Shown here piece by piece: positions 44,758 to 57,720 of a DNA stretch of 64,000 bases. Source of the DNA: Portulaca oleracea (lineage: Eukaryota; Streptophyta; Magnoliopsida; Caryophyllales; Portulacaceae); assembly GCA_029582165.1 (NCBI GenBank), contig CM055888.1, forward strand, positions 30,581,408 to 30,645,407. The letters run 5' to 3'. Position 1 is the stretch's first letter, and each line of letters begins with the position of its first letter. The notes under the pieces were generated by a model. The model was not told the DNA's origin. It saw only the letters and a list, made by a program, of their open reading frames with translations, and ran no database searches. Made by a program: the position numbers and the translations under genes.

Positions 44758-46254
44758 CTAGTGTTTGTCATTTTGGTTGCCATTGGTCCACCAGAAAAAA
44801 CTGATCATTAAAGCATCCAACTTAGCGGCCATCGATTTTGGTATCTTGTAGACTGTAAGGATGTGCTTGTGCATTGCCGATAAGACGACATTAATGAGTA
44901 TCAGTCTGCCAGAAGGGGAGAGTAGGGATGCTTTCCAGCCCTGTAATTGCTTCTGAATCGTATCCAAGATGAACCCAAACTGCATTGTTCGATTCCGTTG
45001 CACTACGGGGGGGATACCTAAATATGAAGGGAATGAATCTTCCAACTGATAGCAAAAGAGTGCTTGGAGCCCCTCTTTTTCTTCTGTCGTTATATTTGGT
45101 GACACCATCAAATGGGATTTATTAATGTTGACCATTTTCCCCGAGATTAGGCAAAATTCATCAAGGGTATTTTTAAGATTTAAGTAATGCGGAGTGAAGA
45201 GTTCGGTGAAGAAGAGAGAGTCATCCGCAAAGAAGAGATGTGTTACCTCTGGACTCCCTCTGGCCACTTTAATGCTAGTGATTTGTTTTCTATTCATGGC
45301 ATTATTGAGGTTGGAGGCTAAGACATCCAGATATAGAATAAACAAGTAAGGTGAGAGCGGATCTCCTTGGCGAAGTCCAACTACTGGAACAAGAGAGGGA
45401 GAAGGTTGGCCATTGATAAGGACCGAGTACCTCACTGTCATTACACATTCCATTATTAAGTTAACCTAGTGTGTCAGGAATCCAAGTTTGATCAAGACCT
45501 TGTACAGGAAGCCCCATCGGACCCGGTCATATGCTTTATTCATGTCTACCTTGATTGCACCTAACTTCTTACCTTATCACTTCCCTTTGATGTAGTGGAG
45601 CAGTTCATGAGCAATGAAGCAACTATCGCTCATCAATCTGCCTGGAATGAACTCATTCTGGGTATCTTCAATCAAATCCTGCAGGATCCCCCGAAGCCTA
45701 TTTACCAGGCATTTGATCACCAATTTCTAGATCACATTGCATAAACTAATCGGCCGTAAGTCCCCCATGTTTTTTGGGCTATCTTTGTTGGGGATCAGCG
45801 CAATGTTGGTGTGGTTGATCTCCTTTAGGATCTTCCCAGAATTTAGCATATGAAGCACCGCACCTGTGATCTCATTACCAATTGTTGGCCATAGCTTCTT
45901 GTAGAATTCCACCGGAAGTCCATCAGGCCCCAGCGCTTTAAATGCCCCCATTTGTTGTAAAGCCACCGAGACCTCATCCCCTTGGAAAGGGCGAGTAATC
46001 GCAGCCAGATGATGGGGAAGAAGCACCTTATTATAGTTATGAAGAAACTTACATTCTATCTGTTCTACCATTGAGGTTGGAGCTCTGTCCGGACTGTCGA
46101 AAAGATTTTTGAAATAACTGATTGCTTCTCCTATTATCTCCACCACGTCAGTCACCCATCCCTTGTCTATCGTCCGGAGGCATCTAATTGATGAGTATTG
46201 TTTTTTTACCTGGAAGTGCTGGAAGAAGAACTTGGTCATTCTGTCCCCTTCCAA
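44758..46254 (-). pseudogene. LINE reverse transcriptase
   Basis: The N-terminal part (46254-45727) has FKALGPDGLPVEFYKKLW and LRPISLCNVI, the usual RT block with the P of KAPGPDG changed to L. The middle (about 45480-45730) has stops. The C-terminal part (45453-44758) has GLRQGDPLSPYLFILYLDVL and the catalytic FFADDSLFF (FADD at 45231-45220). Breaks around 45455 and 45725 make it inactive. Confidence 0.9.
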
Positions 46255-46709
46255 GTTCCATCTGAGTTTTACTCGCTGTCACGCAGTAGTCAGATGCAAG
46301 GGCAATGGCATCCGTCGTTTGAGATACCGTTTGGCAGTAAGCAGCGATAACCGAGTTGTCCAGGCCAACACTCTCCAGTTCCAGTTGGGCTTGTTTGGTT
46401 TGTTGGACCAAACCCTCAAAGTTGTGTTGCCTCTTCTGTTTCCATCCAATGCACCACTTTTTACAGATGTCCCTTATTTGGTTCAATTTCCGGATTGTGT
46501 GGAAGACGAGTCCCTCGGTGTTAGCACCTTCACACCATTTTTCCTGAAGTAGAGTAGTGAGCTCTTCAATTTGTAAACACCAAATTTCGATACGATAACC
46601 CTTGTTCCTCCTTGACTTGCTTTCAGATTTATCCAAGTACAGGGCTATGATCCGAAAGAAAAATAGGGAGATTCATGATGAAAGCTTCTTGAAAAGCTTG
46701 CAGATTGAG

Positions 46710-47221
46710 TTAGTTACAATAAGCTCTGTCAAGTGTTTCCATAATGAGATCCGCCCCCTGTCTCTTGTTAAACCAAGTGTACTTTACACCCCATGTCGGA
46801 ATATCAAGCAACGCCATTTGGCCCTTCCACAGAGAGAAAAATGCTCGTCCTTGGGACGAGCTCGACCCATCCATTTTATGTTCAGAGTATTCCACTTGAT
46901 TGAAATCCCCCATTACAATTAGTGGGTGTGAAATATTATGGTAGACACTGTGAATCTCTTCCCACATAGCTTAACGCTTGTGTTGCTCAGGGTGTCCGTA
47001 AACAAAACAAAAGTAGCGCAAAAGACCCCCCCCCCAACTTCATTCACTTCACACAGAGCTACATTAACACTTGCATACAACAACGACACCTGACATGGCG
47101 CAAATTGAAAAACAACTAAACCCCCAGTCAAGCCATCTAAGTTAACCCCTCCTACTACAGACATCTTGAGAGGACTGAGCTTTTTAGCTACTACATCAAC
47201 ACTAGTTTTACATTCAAACAA
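46710..47221 (-). pseudogene. LINE AP-like endonuclease, C-terminal part
   Basis: LIVMGDFNQVEYSEHK contains the GDFN motif of EEP endonucleases, followed by LDIPTWGVKYTWFN, the usual (G).xYTWxN segment, and LDRAYCN. An upstream frame (47221-46919) with LDGLTGGLVVF matches the GLSGGL segment. The two frames overlap, so a frameshift lies near 46940. The enzyme nicks the target to start retroposition. The N-terminal catalytic part is not clearly seen. Confidence 0.82.
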
Positions 47222-47322
47222 ACAAAGAAAATTGGGGGAAAAAGAGCGGAGTTTTCATTGGATATAGGGAACTACAGAGGTCTCCGCCGAACCTAATCTT
47301 CTGCAGTTCCACGCACAGGCTT

Positions 47323-49302
47323 TCATGGTTTCCTTGGGAGGCTAGTCCAGCTGCCTCCCTTGGCCTCAGAACGACGTTGGTAGATTTTGAGCTTGCCGAC
47401 CTCTGTTTTCCCTGTACCTTGAGATGTTTGCATTTCTGCTCCCTTAAATGGTTCAACAGAAACCCCACCACTTGCCCAGTCCTCCTCTGCCTTCTTCAGC
47501 TTCTTTACAATAGAAGAGAAAACTTCTTCATAGAAGCTGTTACCATGACTGCCCAATGCCAGGGCTGAAGCCCCTTTTCGTTTCCTAGCTATCAGCTGCA
47601 TTGTTTCCTCCCTCGGTACCGCTTGCAACTCTTTACTCTTTGCCCTGTGAACACTTTGCCCAAGGATTTTTCCTTTTCCTTTTTGTGGGTTGATGCTCTT
47701 CCGATTGTCAGAGCCATTGGACATCTGCTCGCTAACTTGTTGTAGGTTTTTTGGATCCGTCTCCTCTATATCCATGGGCTCCGAACCTAGCTCAATGGTG
47801 ACTCCCAAAGATAATTGGAGCCTCCTCTCTCCTTCCTCTAATGCAGTGATTTTCAGCTTGCCCAGGTTGATGGTACCTTGTTGAGAGGTTTCATTGCCTC
47901 GGTTTTGGCTAACAAACACCACCTCAGCCTCTCTTTCCATGAGAGCAGAATATGGAATAGTAGCTACACCCAAATATGTGTTAAGCACCTCTTCCTTCCC
48001 ACAATGGCCTGCCAATTCAATGGCTGGGGTGGGGGTATTTATCATGCCCATACAGTTGGGCCCTCTTGAGTAGGTGAAGCGATAATAATGGGGTCGGTTG
48101 GGACTTCCCCAATTACCGATTTGCCCTTATCCATAACCTGAAAATCACTGTGAGGAAAAAGGTAAGCAGATGGTAAATGCGTAAAGATACCTGACCGAAA
48201 GCTTGGTCCTTGTTCTATGAGAGGTGGTGTGCCTCGCACCCCAAGTCCTTACACGCTAACAGTGGTCAGGAGATTTGCTCCACTTGGACCCAACACAAGA
48301 TCTTGTCCACCTACTTCTTCAGGTGCTGGAGCTGTAATTCGAAACCCAATCCCACCCAGCAATCCCTATGTTGGAAAAGGATTCCCCATGGTGGGTGCCC
48401 AATCCATACCTTCAGTAAAGTGTGGGAATATTCCCCCATGCATTCCATGCACGTTAGCATGGACATTCTCAGCTCCATTGGATGAGCCTTCTAACGCATC
48501 GCTTGGCTCCCCCACCTGTACAACCAGGGCCTCGTCTGGCCATGACTTGTCCCATTTCCTCCGTGAGCAGATTATTGACCAGCATTTGGCGCTGGTTAAC
48601 TTTCGTAAAGACAGGAATACCTCTGAACAAACGAGTAATTAGGAACGGTTCAATTGGGGGGGAAAGCAAGTACCTTGTTGGAATAGAAAGGCTCTAGAGA
48701 CGAGATGATTTGATAACCTTTCCTCTCCCACTTGTTGAAACGTTGCACTAGACCCTTTGCAGCTTCCCCGCATTCATCTTGCAGTGAGAGATTTTGTGTC
48801 CTACTAGTTCGTATTTTTTGCACATGTTGAAAATGCCCTCATAGCGGAATTTCACCCATTGACGCTCACCAGCCGACGTGCTCACGAAGGCTCCTGGAAC
48901 CAGTGGTCTAGAAAGATCCACTTTGACTCTCATTTTGAGTCTATCCTTTGATTTGTTGACCTCTTCTTTGATGTTTGCTTCGATGAAATCCCCCACTGTA
49001 GCAGCCAATTGCTTTATCACACTTAGTCGTCGATGCTTGAAAGGGATTCCTTCCAATTGTATCCACAACGGGGACATATGGAAGTTCAGACGTTCAGGAA
49101 TGCCACCTTCCCCACAAAACTTGAGGATGATCAAAGTTCCCCCAATGGCCGTATTCTGAGCTCTGTAAAGATCTTGTACGTCTTCCATGCAGGACACTTG
49201 GATCCTTAAAAGTCGTGGGTCTCCTTCCGTCGCCTCCACCTTTGCCAACCCTCGTAAGCCGGAGTGGTGGTTTATTTCTGTTTCTAAGGCTGAAGCTTGC
49301 AA
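47323..49302 (-). pseudogene. LINE ORF1: DUF4283-type RNA-binding protein with zinc knuckle
   Basis: The frame at 49302-48748 has a DUF4283-like core (PERLNFHMSPLWIQLEGIPF, VGDFIEANI, RMRVKVDLSRPL, VKFRYEGIF) and then a CCHC-like knuckle, CKKYELVGHKISHC, in which the second Cys is replaced by Tyr. A low-complexity C-terminal tail continues in other frames (48239-48042 and 48051-47323) with nuclear-type Lys/Arg-rich stretches. ORF1 binds LINE RNA. An N-terminal extension may lie in 49673-49398. Confidence 0.78.
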
Positions 49303-50104
49303 AAGTGTCAGATCAGCAACAAGACCAAAGAAGGATAAATTCCATTCTTGGCAAACTTCCGGTGGAGCATCCGAGATGATGACATTAGGTTCTTTCCTTA
49401 TGAAAGGACAGTCATTTGTTTATGGGAAATTAGGGTTAGAAAAGGGAAAGAGGAAAGACCTGACATTCGATTGAGAAGCACCCATTTTTGGAGTTTTTTG
49501 TCTTTTGTGAGGTCGAGTATACTTGGCTTCGACTGCCATGGTAAACCCTTCCTTATAGTTAAAACTCTCCCTAGCCTTAATTTGATCGGACGTTTAACCG
49601 CCTGATTTCTCCCATTTACTGCATATCTTCGCTGACGTTGCAAACAATCATCACCCCCGCCGTCACTCAGCACGCCTGCTTATTCTTCAACCTATCCCAT
49701 CCGGAATTTAACTCACCTCGAAGGTCGTGCCCTCAGCCAGGGGTCTTCTAACCGTTGATCTTGAAGCTTGCTTTGTACGGATCTCTCAAGGACTGTTGAT
49801 TTCTCCCTAAGGCGTCCCCTTACTCACCTCAAACTACAATTAGCCTGAGAAACGAGCTGTAATCATCACTATTCATTTGCAGAGCAATTACTCCAGTGGT
49901 TCCGATGTGGCGAGTGGCTACAGTGCCCACGTCGCTTGACAATTGGGTAGGTGGCTTTAAATGTGGTGGTTTGAGAGAGTAAATGGTAAATTTTTGGAAG
50001 CTCGACGGGATCTTCTAGAAACACTCACTTAAGTAGAACGAGATCTTCTCTCTCTAGCACTTCTCTCTCTATGAAGTGCAATCTCCAAATTTATTTGAAA
50101 GTAG

Positions 50105-50939
50105 CTTTCCACTCATTTGATATATATATATATTTTTTTATTACGGTATTTTCATGTAAGTTTATTTATATATATCTCATAAAATATCATGGTAATTTTA
50201 TTTTTATAGTTGTTTGATTACATACATATGCATCTTTTCTTTTTTACTAAGAATAAATTAATGTTTGGAAGGAAGAATAAATATATTTAATAAGTCATTA
50301 TCTCTTTTGCAACAAAAAAATTTAATCCAATAGAAAATACGATTAAAAATATATTATAAAAAAATACTCCAATTTTGGCATATGAAAATAATCAGATGAA
50401 ACCATGATAATTGATAGTTTATTTGTTGAAAATTCATAGATAACCTCTTCTATCTCAAAATAATGTGCCTTTTTTATTGTTTAATGTGCTTTGGCAAGTA
50501 AAATAATGTTTCAACTATACACAACAATATTTAAGTTATTTCTTCTTATTTCATAATATATTCATGGTTCTTTGACAAATTGTTGCAATTCTTTTACAAT
50601 AAGAAGCATACTATAGATGATTTATTAGAAGCGGTGATGGGTATGTGTAGCAAACATACGTGGGCAAGCGGCAGTTATCCATGCGTACGAAGTTATTCTA
50701 TATTTTTGACAATAAGAAGCTATTGAAAAATTAAATCGCACTTTAAAAAGGAGGATGATCATTGATTGATTGATAGACCGATATTTAAGGGGGTTTAAGC
50801 TTATGGGATTTTCCAACTATAATAGGTAGATGAGGACTTGATTTGGATTGCTTCTATGGTTAATTTGGTATTATAATTTCATTTCATTTAATTGACCATG
50901 TCTATGTTTGAAATGATTAAGATGTCTATGATAAGCATT
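50105..50939. other. AT-rich, no gene seen
   Basis: No domain or complete repeat. A fragment near 50450 (CTCAAAATAATGTGCC) may be MITE debris. Confidence 0.35.
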
Positions 50940-51635
50940 ATGTACGTTATATGTCATATTATCCAAACACTTACACCAATCATGAGTTTTTAATCAGTAA
51001 GTCTCCTTTTAATGGTCAATATAACCCTTGATTGAGTTAATCACATCAGTTACAAGAAGTTATATGTTATATGTCGAGGCCTCAGAATAGTCATTAGTGT
51101 CATATTACCCAAGCACTTACACCAATCATGAGTTTTTGTCCATAAATCTCCTTTTAATGGTCAATATAACTCTTGATTGAGTTAATCACATCAGCTACAA
51201 GAAATTATATGTCGAGGCGCCAAAATAGTTATTTGTGCTATAGGTAAATTCTATAACATCATCCACTTAATTTCGCATATTGATATTTCATAATTTTATT
51301 ATGATTTTCAAGTATTTTTACCATAGATGATCGAAGAATCGTCTTCCACTCATTTCACATCCCATTTGTAATATTCCCTTTTGTCTTAATGATTGTTTTT
51401 TTCATGTGTATTTTAACTATTGTTGAGTTTTATTGTAATTTTGTTTTATTTTATCAAACAATGCTTCTTACTAGTTAACTCTTTTGAATTTCATCTTAAT
51501 ATATCATCATATTCATACTAAGAAACGCTCGAATATTTTTTTTAGTTGAAGGCCCGTGTGTCTATATATGAATGCCTGGGTATTTATTTTTTTAATTCGG
51601 GTCAACGTCCGGGTATTTAATAGTAGTATGATAAT
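50940..51635 (+). mobile_element. Helitron-like fragment with tandem 147-bp duplication
   Basis: Homologous to 3377-3870 in the opposite orientation. A segment of about 147 bp (from GTCATATTA, 50952, again at 51099) containing ACCAATCATGAGTTTTT and TTAATGGTCAATATAA is duplicated. The right edge CGGGTCAACGTCCGGGTATT at about 51598-51617 is a degraded version of the hairpin terminus seen at 3389-3403. Confidence 0.5.
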
Positions 51636-52099
51636 TCGTGGTTTCTCATTTATATTAATTTGATTGCGAATTCTTTTAATAAATTGATCATATTAGTGTA
51701 AGATAAAATTAGGCACATTAAATCGTCTTTTTTGAAAACAGAAATACCTTAAAACTACTTTTGACGATAAAAAATAGCGCGAATAAGTATGATTGAATAA
51801 TGGAATCAATATGTGTCGAAAGTAATATTAACAAAGTTGGACCCCATGAAAAAAGAATCTAGACCATGTTCGAAGGGGGTAATGTTTCATAATGGATATC
51901 TATGTATAAACCCACTACAATACTATATTTTTTGATCCATTCAATCTGGTGCATATAATAAGAATTTTAATTACTCGAAAACGTTATTACACTGTCAGTA
52001 CTCTACAAATTTAATCTGAACTTGAAACTTTATTTTTCTGAAGAGCAAAGTCAAATATTGATCCATCAATTCTATGGTAATGTAAGGTACAGTATGCGA
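51636..52099. other. No gene seen
   Basis: AT-rich sequence without recognisable features. Confidence 0.35.
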
Positions 52100-52120
52100 A
52101 GGGTGGACACCAACCCAAAC

Positions 52121-53007
52121 TTACTCTAGTCCTATCGGAAAAACCTTAGTCATTCGGTAAGTAGGTTTATTACCTTTCCGTCTCACATGGCTCCATTGGC
52201 AAACTTCAAAACCCGTACTAGCAAAGAAAGTGTCATCAACTACTAAGTCTACTTCACAAAGCAAAGAAACAAAATGTCTAATTTTTCTGAATGATGGAAA
52301 GACAATTAGATTCAACAATATCTTCCGATCTTGTAGTCTCCTTGCGGTTTGGAGGGCAAATAAGATAGCTTTTGCTTCAACAACTTGGGTTGTCAATGTC
52401 GCCTTGATTCGTTTGGTCGCTGCCCATAGCACTGGTCCCTTTTAATCTCGCGCCACCACTCCAAGACCCACTCAATCCCCCTTAAGGATCGCGACATCAA
52501 TGTCCAACTTGATTAGGCCAGTCGAGGGTGGGCACCAACTCCTATGAGATGTGGTGACAACAGATTTTCATAGAGTTTTCTCTGCCTTCTTTGACTTGTT
52601 CATCTCCTCCACAATTGTTTGGGATCTACCTACTAAGCTCTCAGCTATGTCTCATCGCCAGTTAAAGACCCATTTGTTCCTGTCGAGCCACACTAGCCAA
52701 GCTAATGTCATGCACACCCGCATTTCTGTTGGGGCCAGGGCTTCCTTCCACATCTGTAGGAGGTCCTTAGGGCTTTTGATGTTGTTCCTCATTTGTGTAA
52801 CTTCTGGATTCATCCACATCCACTACCATCCCACTTGATCACAATCCATGACAGCGTGCAAAAAGGTCTCCTGGTCCTTGGATAGCGTGGGTAGTACTTT
52901 GTGTCAAATAGGTCCCTAGACTTCAAATAACCTCTCGTTGGGAGGGTGTTTATACAACGTCTCCACAAAAAATGTTTTTCTTTAGGTAGCACTACAACAT
53001 CCCACAT
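52121..53007 (-). pseudogene. LINE zf-RVT and RNase H remnants
   Basis: 53007-52810 has LPKEKHFLWRRCINTLPTRG, the P.K...FlWR....LPT segment of zf-RVT. 52432-52121 has VEAKAILFALQTARRL (the RNase H Glu), a partial third acidic region and WSHVRRKGNKPTYRMTK, equivalent to the VxRxxNxxAHxLAK end of the domain with A changed to T and H to Y. Frames between them are broken. Confidence 0.75.
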
Positions 53008-53465
53008 TATAATCTAGTAGTGTTTAAACTCATCAAATTGAAATGAGGAGCCTAGCGGTATGTCATACAAACTGATCAATACACACGTACCCCATTATCC
53101 AGGACCCAACACAAGTTGTCTGGTGGTAGTCTAATCCTGATTGGAATGCTCAGGATGGCGTTTTGATCTCTTCTATTGAGCACTGTTTATTAGCTCCTCA
53201 TTTCATAAGGTTTTTGCTACATTGATCAGTTCACTTACTTGAGTTAGGGGAAAATATGAGTTTGGTTTAGACTGGACCTTGTGTCCTTCTTCGTCAAATA
53301 GCCAAGCATTTTCCCAAATATTGGTATTTCTCCCGTCTCCAACCCGCCAGCAAAGCCCCTCCTTCAAAAGTGCTTTTGTCCCTCAAATCCCCTTCGAAGA
53401 GTAGCTAGGTGTGTGCCCGAGTCTTGCTTCTAGGAAGGTGGTTCGTGGATAATACTTTGCTTCCA

Positions 53466-54360
53466 TCATCTGAGCCAATAGAGAATTTGGATATTGCAAC
53501 ATCCTTTAACCATGTTTAGCCAACAATGCGTCGTTAAAGATGCGGAGATCTCTAAAGCCCAAGCCTTCGAGACACTTTGGCGTGCACAAATCCTTCCATG
53601 CCTTCCAATGCAGTTTCCTCTCCCCATTAGCACTACCCCAAAAAAACCTTCCATACATCCTGCACAAGTCTTTGATTAGGGTGACGAGCAACTTAAAAAT
53701 GCTCATAAGAAATGTAGGCATAGCCTGTAGAACCACCTTCAATGGAACCTCTTTTCCCCCTTTTAAAAAGTCTTTCCTTCCACCTTTCCACCCTTCCATC
53801 TTCTTCCTCATTCTTTCTTTTAACCCCTGAAACATCTCCTTCTTGCTTATTCCAACATAAGTGTGAGCACCAAGGTACTTTTGGTGCTTAGCAACCCTTT
53901 TCATGTTTAGGACTCCAACAAGCTCTTGTTGTTTTTGCAGGACAACACAAGTGGTAAAGGAAACTCCCGACTAGTTGTAATTGACAACTTGCGATGCTTG
54001 CTCATATTTTTTGAAAAGGTAAACTATTGTCAAGCATTCTTGTCGCATGGCCTAGCAAATAATATATTGTCATCTGCAAAAAAAGAGACACACGATTTCA
54101 GGGCCTTCCCTGCTCGCCTTCTCCCCATGTAGCTGCTTCTCCTTCACCGCCGCTTTAATCATACAGGAAATAGCCTCAATCATCAATAAGCATAAATAGG
54201 GGGGGGGGGGATTGAATCTCGTTGATGTAGGCCTCTTGTGGGTCGCACCTCTCCGCAAATTTCTCCATTGATGTAGAGGTTACAAATGATCGACTTGACA
54301 CAGTTCATCACCACGATGACCCAATTGTCATTAAAGCCTAATATGCAAAGCATAGACATA
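53466..54360 (-). pseudogene. LINE reverse transcriptase, C-terminal part
   Basis: About 54360-54260 reads NCVKSIICNLYINGE-like palm sequence. The 54258-54070 frame ends just before the ADD catalytic motif, which appears one frame over at about 54078 (TTTGCAGATGAC). The 53904-53506 frame gives the thumb: HKYLG-type start, KVVLQAMPTFLMSIFKLLV, FFWGSANGERKLHWKAWKDL and CLEGLGFRDLRIFNDALLAK, all typical of plant L1 RT. Confidence 0.85.
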
Positions 54361-54370
54361 TGAACATGAA

Positions 54371-54840
54371 ACTTGAATTCTACTCAATTAGCACAATTGA
54401 AACTTTATACAAACATAATAGAAATAAATTTGATCTAAAACAAAAGGAATACTTCCTCCATCCTAAATAATTTGTCTATGTTTGACTAATAAGGTTAAAT
54501 TTTGTAGATTTTAACTGTTAATTTATCAAATTATATATTGAGTTACTGTATAAAACAACCATTATTAAATTTATGATGAAACATACTTCTATTTAAACAT
54601 ACTCCCTCCATTCCATATTAATTATCACATTGATCTACAAGATATGTGGCTAGTAGTCACATACTTTTTGTCACACCTACAGCAAATGTAGCACAAAAAC
54701 TTTGTTCTGCCACAAGTAGAGGTGGAGCTACCTCCTATAACATTTTCAAGCTTGACAACAATGTCTTCTACCTAAAACTTGATGGGACATGTATATGCCC
54801 TACCTTGCTGTCATTATAGAAAATTCAATTATAGAAAAGT
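54371..54840. other. MITE-like ends, no gene
   Basis: CTTCCTCCATCCTAAATAAT (about 54453) and CTCCCTCCATTCCATATTAA (about 54603) are Stowaway-type left ends without partners. Confidence 0.45.
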
Positions 54841-55377
54841 TGTAACGCGCCGAAAATTCAATATTAACTTGTAACGCGCCGAAAATTCAATTATAGAAAA
54901 GTTAAAGTCAAACTAACGTTAACGGAAATATTCAGTGGAAGACTCAAACTCTTATTGGGGCGTCACTACCGTATCCCTAAAGGAATACAAGGCGAGAAGG
55001 GAAAGAACTACAAGTGATCAACTGTAAAACAACTAACAACCTCAAATTTAGAAAACAAACTCAACATGACTAACTTCAAGTCTTTCTGAATTGAAACATA
55101 ACACAAACTAATAAAAGCTAAGCATGCCAAGCATCACTGCTAATTCCCGTCCCCAGCATATAGATCTTCACCTGAAAACAAACATTACAAAAATGAGGAG
55201 GAAAACTTAATAATGTCTACCCCTAACCGTTTAAAACAATTCAAATTCATTTCAACTCATTTAAGGGAGAGGGAACAGGTCAAACCATTTCACAAACCTT
55301 TAACCCTTATAACTGTTTTCCTCAACCCAACCAATTCATTTCATAATGCGGGAGGGATATCAGATCCCTTAAAGAAA

Positions 55378-55615
55378 CATTTGCCCACCAAAGGCATAAA
55401 CATTCGGCCACCAAAGGCATCAAACATTCGCCCACCAAAGGCTTCAAAACATTCGTCCACCAAAGGCATAAACAATCACCCACCAAAGGCATCAAAACAT
55501 TCGCCCACCAAAGGCATAAACAATCGCCCATCAAAGGCATCAAAACATTCGCCCACCAAAGGTATAAGAACATTCGCCCACCAAAAGCATAAGAACATTC
55601 GCCCACCAAAGGCAT
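55378..55615. repeat. Minisatellite of CGCCCACCAAAGGCAT
   Basis: About nine imperfect copies of a roughly 25-bp unit with core CCCACCAAAGGCAT. It creates a Pro/Lys/His-rich ORF (55213-55617) that is not a gene. Two unit-like copies occur inverted at about 594-630. Confidence 0.9.
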
Positions 55616-56071
55616 AATCATCACCTATCCTATATCAGGGCACCCCCTGATCTCTCGGCAACCCCCCTGTAGGATACCAAATCCTGGTCTCTAGGGTGTT
55701 ACCCGAACCCGCTTAATGTTTCACTTTGAATTATTAGTATTTTATGCAAAGTTCAACTCACAACTCTCAAGTCAAACCCAATCCAGGTTATCAAAACCAA
55801 TAACAAAACCACGCATAAATGAGCATCTCAATTTCCTTAACTCATTACTCAAATAACCACAAACAAAAATCCAAAACTAATGGTGATAATAAGATCACGT
55901 AACCATAAAACCCAATAATAGTAGCAATACTAATTAATCTAATAATAATCATCACATACTATTCCCAATAATAATAGTAATTATAATAAACATATAATTA
56001 TAATAATAATAGGAATAATACTACTAATAATAATAATAATAACACATAATCATCATATTCACATAACAATA

Positions 56072-56073
56072 AC

Positions 56074-56105
<32 letters not shown>
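56072..56105. repeat. (AAT)n microsatellite
   Basis: A pure trinucleotide run within a wider AAT-rich tract (about 55910-56105). Confidence 0.93.
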
Positions 56106-56107
<2 letters not shown>

Positions 56108-56374
56108 GCACATGATATTACCAATATACCCTTGTTAGTCCCTCAATGATTCTATGAGCTCAAGTGTTAGTAAAATAATCACTAACGAACATTTAACAAT
56201 TAACAAAGTCAAACCTAATTTATTAACGACGTCACGGTCAACACATTTGAATTTTTTGGCGTTTTACAACAGTACCCCCTTAAAAGAAGTTTCGTCCTCG
56301 AAACTTAAACTCAACACCAACGTTCTGCCAGAAGAACTAACAACGGTCTTAATAAAAAAACTCGGGATTTTACA

Positions 56375-57544
56375 TAACTGGTGGCACATATTTAGTGTGA
56401 TATATGAGAATATTGTCAATTATTAAACGTTAGATAAATATGTGTGTTAAACTTTTTTTATTGATAGAGTATCTGTGTTAACTAATTAAATTTGAAATAT
56501 TTGTTTTTCATAGAAATCTATATGTATATATTATGAATAATTTATTTATTAGTTAAACTAATATATATAGATGATATATTAAAAAATATTTATTAAATAA
56601 TTTATTTTTCAATTTAGTGAATTCAATATTATTATGAATATGAAAATAAAATCAAGAAAAACGTGTTACAAATTTGTCTTAAACACATATAATAAAGAAC
56701 AATATTAATTTTTTTATTAGTTAATTTGAATAAGCACTATCAACTCTCTTATTCCTTTTTCAAATCTTTCTCAATAGCATTTTAAAAAACGCTTAATTTC
56801 AAACATCATAATAAATGATTAAGATAATCGAAATTATGTGTATACATTATAAGTATAATGTTGTTGAAAGCTTGTTTTATTAAATAAAATATGAATTTTT
56901 TTATAAAAATAATTAAAATAGAAAAGGTAGATAAATTATAAAGCATCAATATTTAGTAATAATAACTAATAATCACAACTCAAAAATAATTGTTAATTCT
57001 AAAATTTGAGCATATATAAAACAATCACAACATCAAAACACAGTTGCATTATTTTTTTTTCATAATAAAGAGATATTAATGAATAGAAAATAATGTTAGT
57101 AAAAGTTCAATAACACCTTTAAAATATGACTAATAATGGATCTATTTCAATTTTTTTTGGAAATGAAAAGTGAAAGAGAAGAAATTGAACTATATTTAAT
57201 TTCAAAATATGGAGTAAGGTATTGATATTAATTCAAATTTAAAAGTGGAAAAAGTTGTATTATCATTACTCATATTGTAAAACCCCGAAAATTCTGAATG
57301 CGTCCACCGTTATGTCGTTAACTTTTATTTTGATCCGGTCTATTTCTGTGAAATTTATCTGTCAACACTTGAGCTTGTAGAACCATTGAGGGGCAAACAA
57401 GGGTAAATTAGTAAGTTCCCGTGACTAATTAATATATTTTACACATATTAATTTATTCCTATTTTTTTATAAATTATTTTATGATTTTCTTTGACAATCT
57501 ATATATTATAATTACCAAAAAAGTGAAACTCGACTACTGATTAG
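56375..57544. other. Very AT-rich intergenic, no gene
   Basis: No ORF, repeat boundary or RNA that I can support. The stretch at 57280-57420 (AAACCCCGAAAATTC, then TCCACCGTTATGTCGTTAAC) resembles the inner edge of the long-LTR family and may be a further remnant. Confidence 0.4.
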
Positions 57545-57720
57545 AGCACCCGCAACGGTGAGCATAAATTATACTCACTGCATAAAGTGGAAGCAGTTGG
57601 CATACAAGGAGAGTTAGAGTTAGACTCTCTATATTAACTTGTTTTCTAATGATGAGCACAAATTGTGTTAAAATAATTGAAAAGATATAGGTTCCACATT
57701 TAATAATTTAAATACATTAC
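57545..57720. mobile_element. Tourist/Harbinger-like MITE, left part
   Basis: It starts GAGCACCCGCAACGGTGAG after TTA and matches the element at 5459. The right terminus was not found. Confidence 0.45.

Larger units (their letters stand above)
43146..50104 (-). mobile_element. Near full-length L1-type LINE, degenerate
   Basis: On the - strand the order is ORF1 (DUF4283 plus zinc knuckle), endonuclease, RT, zf-RVT and RNase H, ending in a tail seen as poly-T at 43146-43155. The sequence flanking the tail (CTTTCACTCA) has a near copy at 50105-50115 (CTTTCCACTCA), which suggests an imperfect target duplication and a length of about 7 kb. Many stops and frameshifts break it. It encodes the same domain set as the + strand LINE at 39909. 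Confidence 0.8.
52100..54370 (-). mobile_element. Third L1-type LINE fragment
   Basis: On the - strand the order RT palm, RT thumb, zf-RVT, RNase H is preserved in broken frames. The 5' half (ORF1, endonuclease, RT fingers) is absent and no A tail is visible. It is divergent from the other two LINEs. Confidence 0.8.
54841..56374 (-). mobile_element. Long-LTR family fragment (3' LTR plus pol tail)
   Basis: The left edge TGTAACGCGCCGAAAATTC is duplicated (54841 and 54871). The LTR-like part ends in TTTTACA at 56268, giving an LTR of about 1.4 kb. Beyond it, on the - strand, lie the polypurine segment and AGTTTCGAGGACGAAACTTC (56309-56290), as in the LARD-like element, and a second TTTTACA-type edge at 56374. 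It is the same family as 1-1148 but inverted. The internal region upstream is missing. Confidence 0.72.

Noticed and set aside
55213..55617. 134-aa Lys/Pro/His repeat protein
   Set aside because: Generated by the CCCACCAAAGGCAT minisatellite; the opposite strand is open as well.
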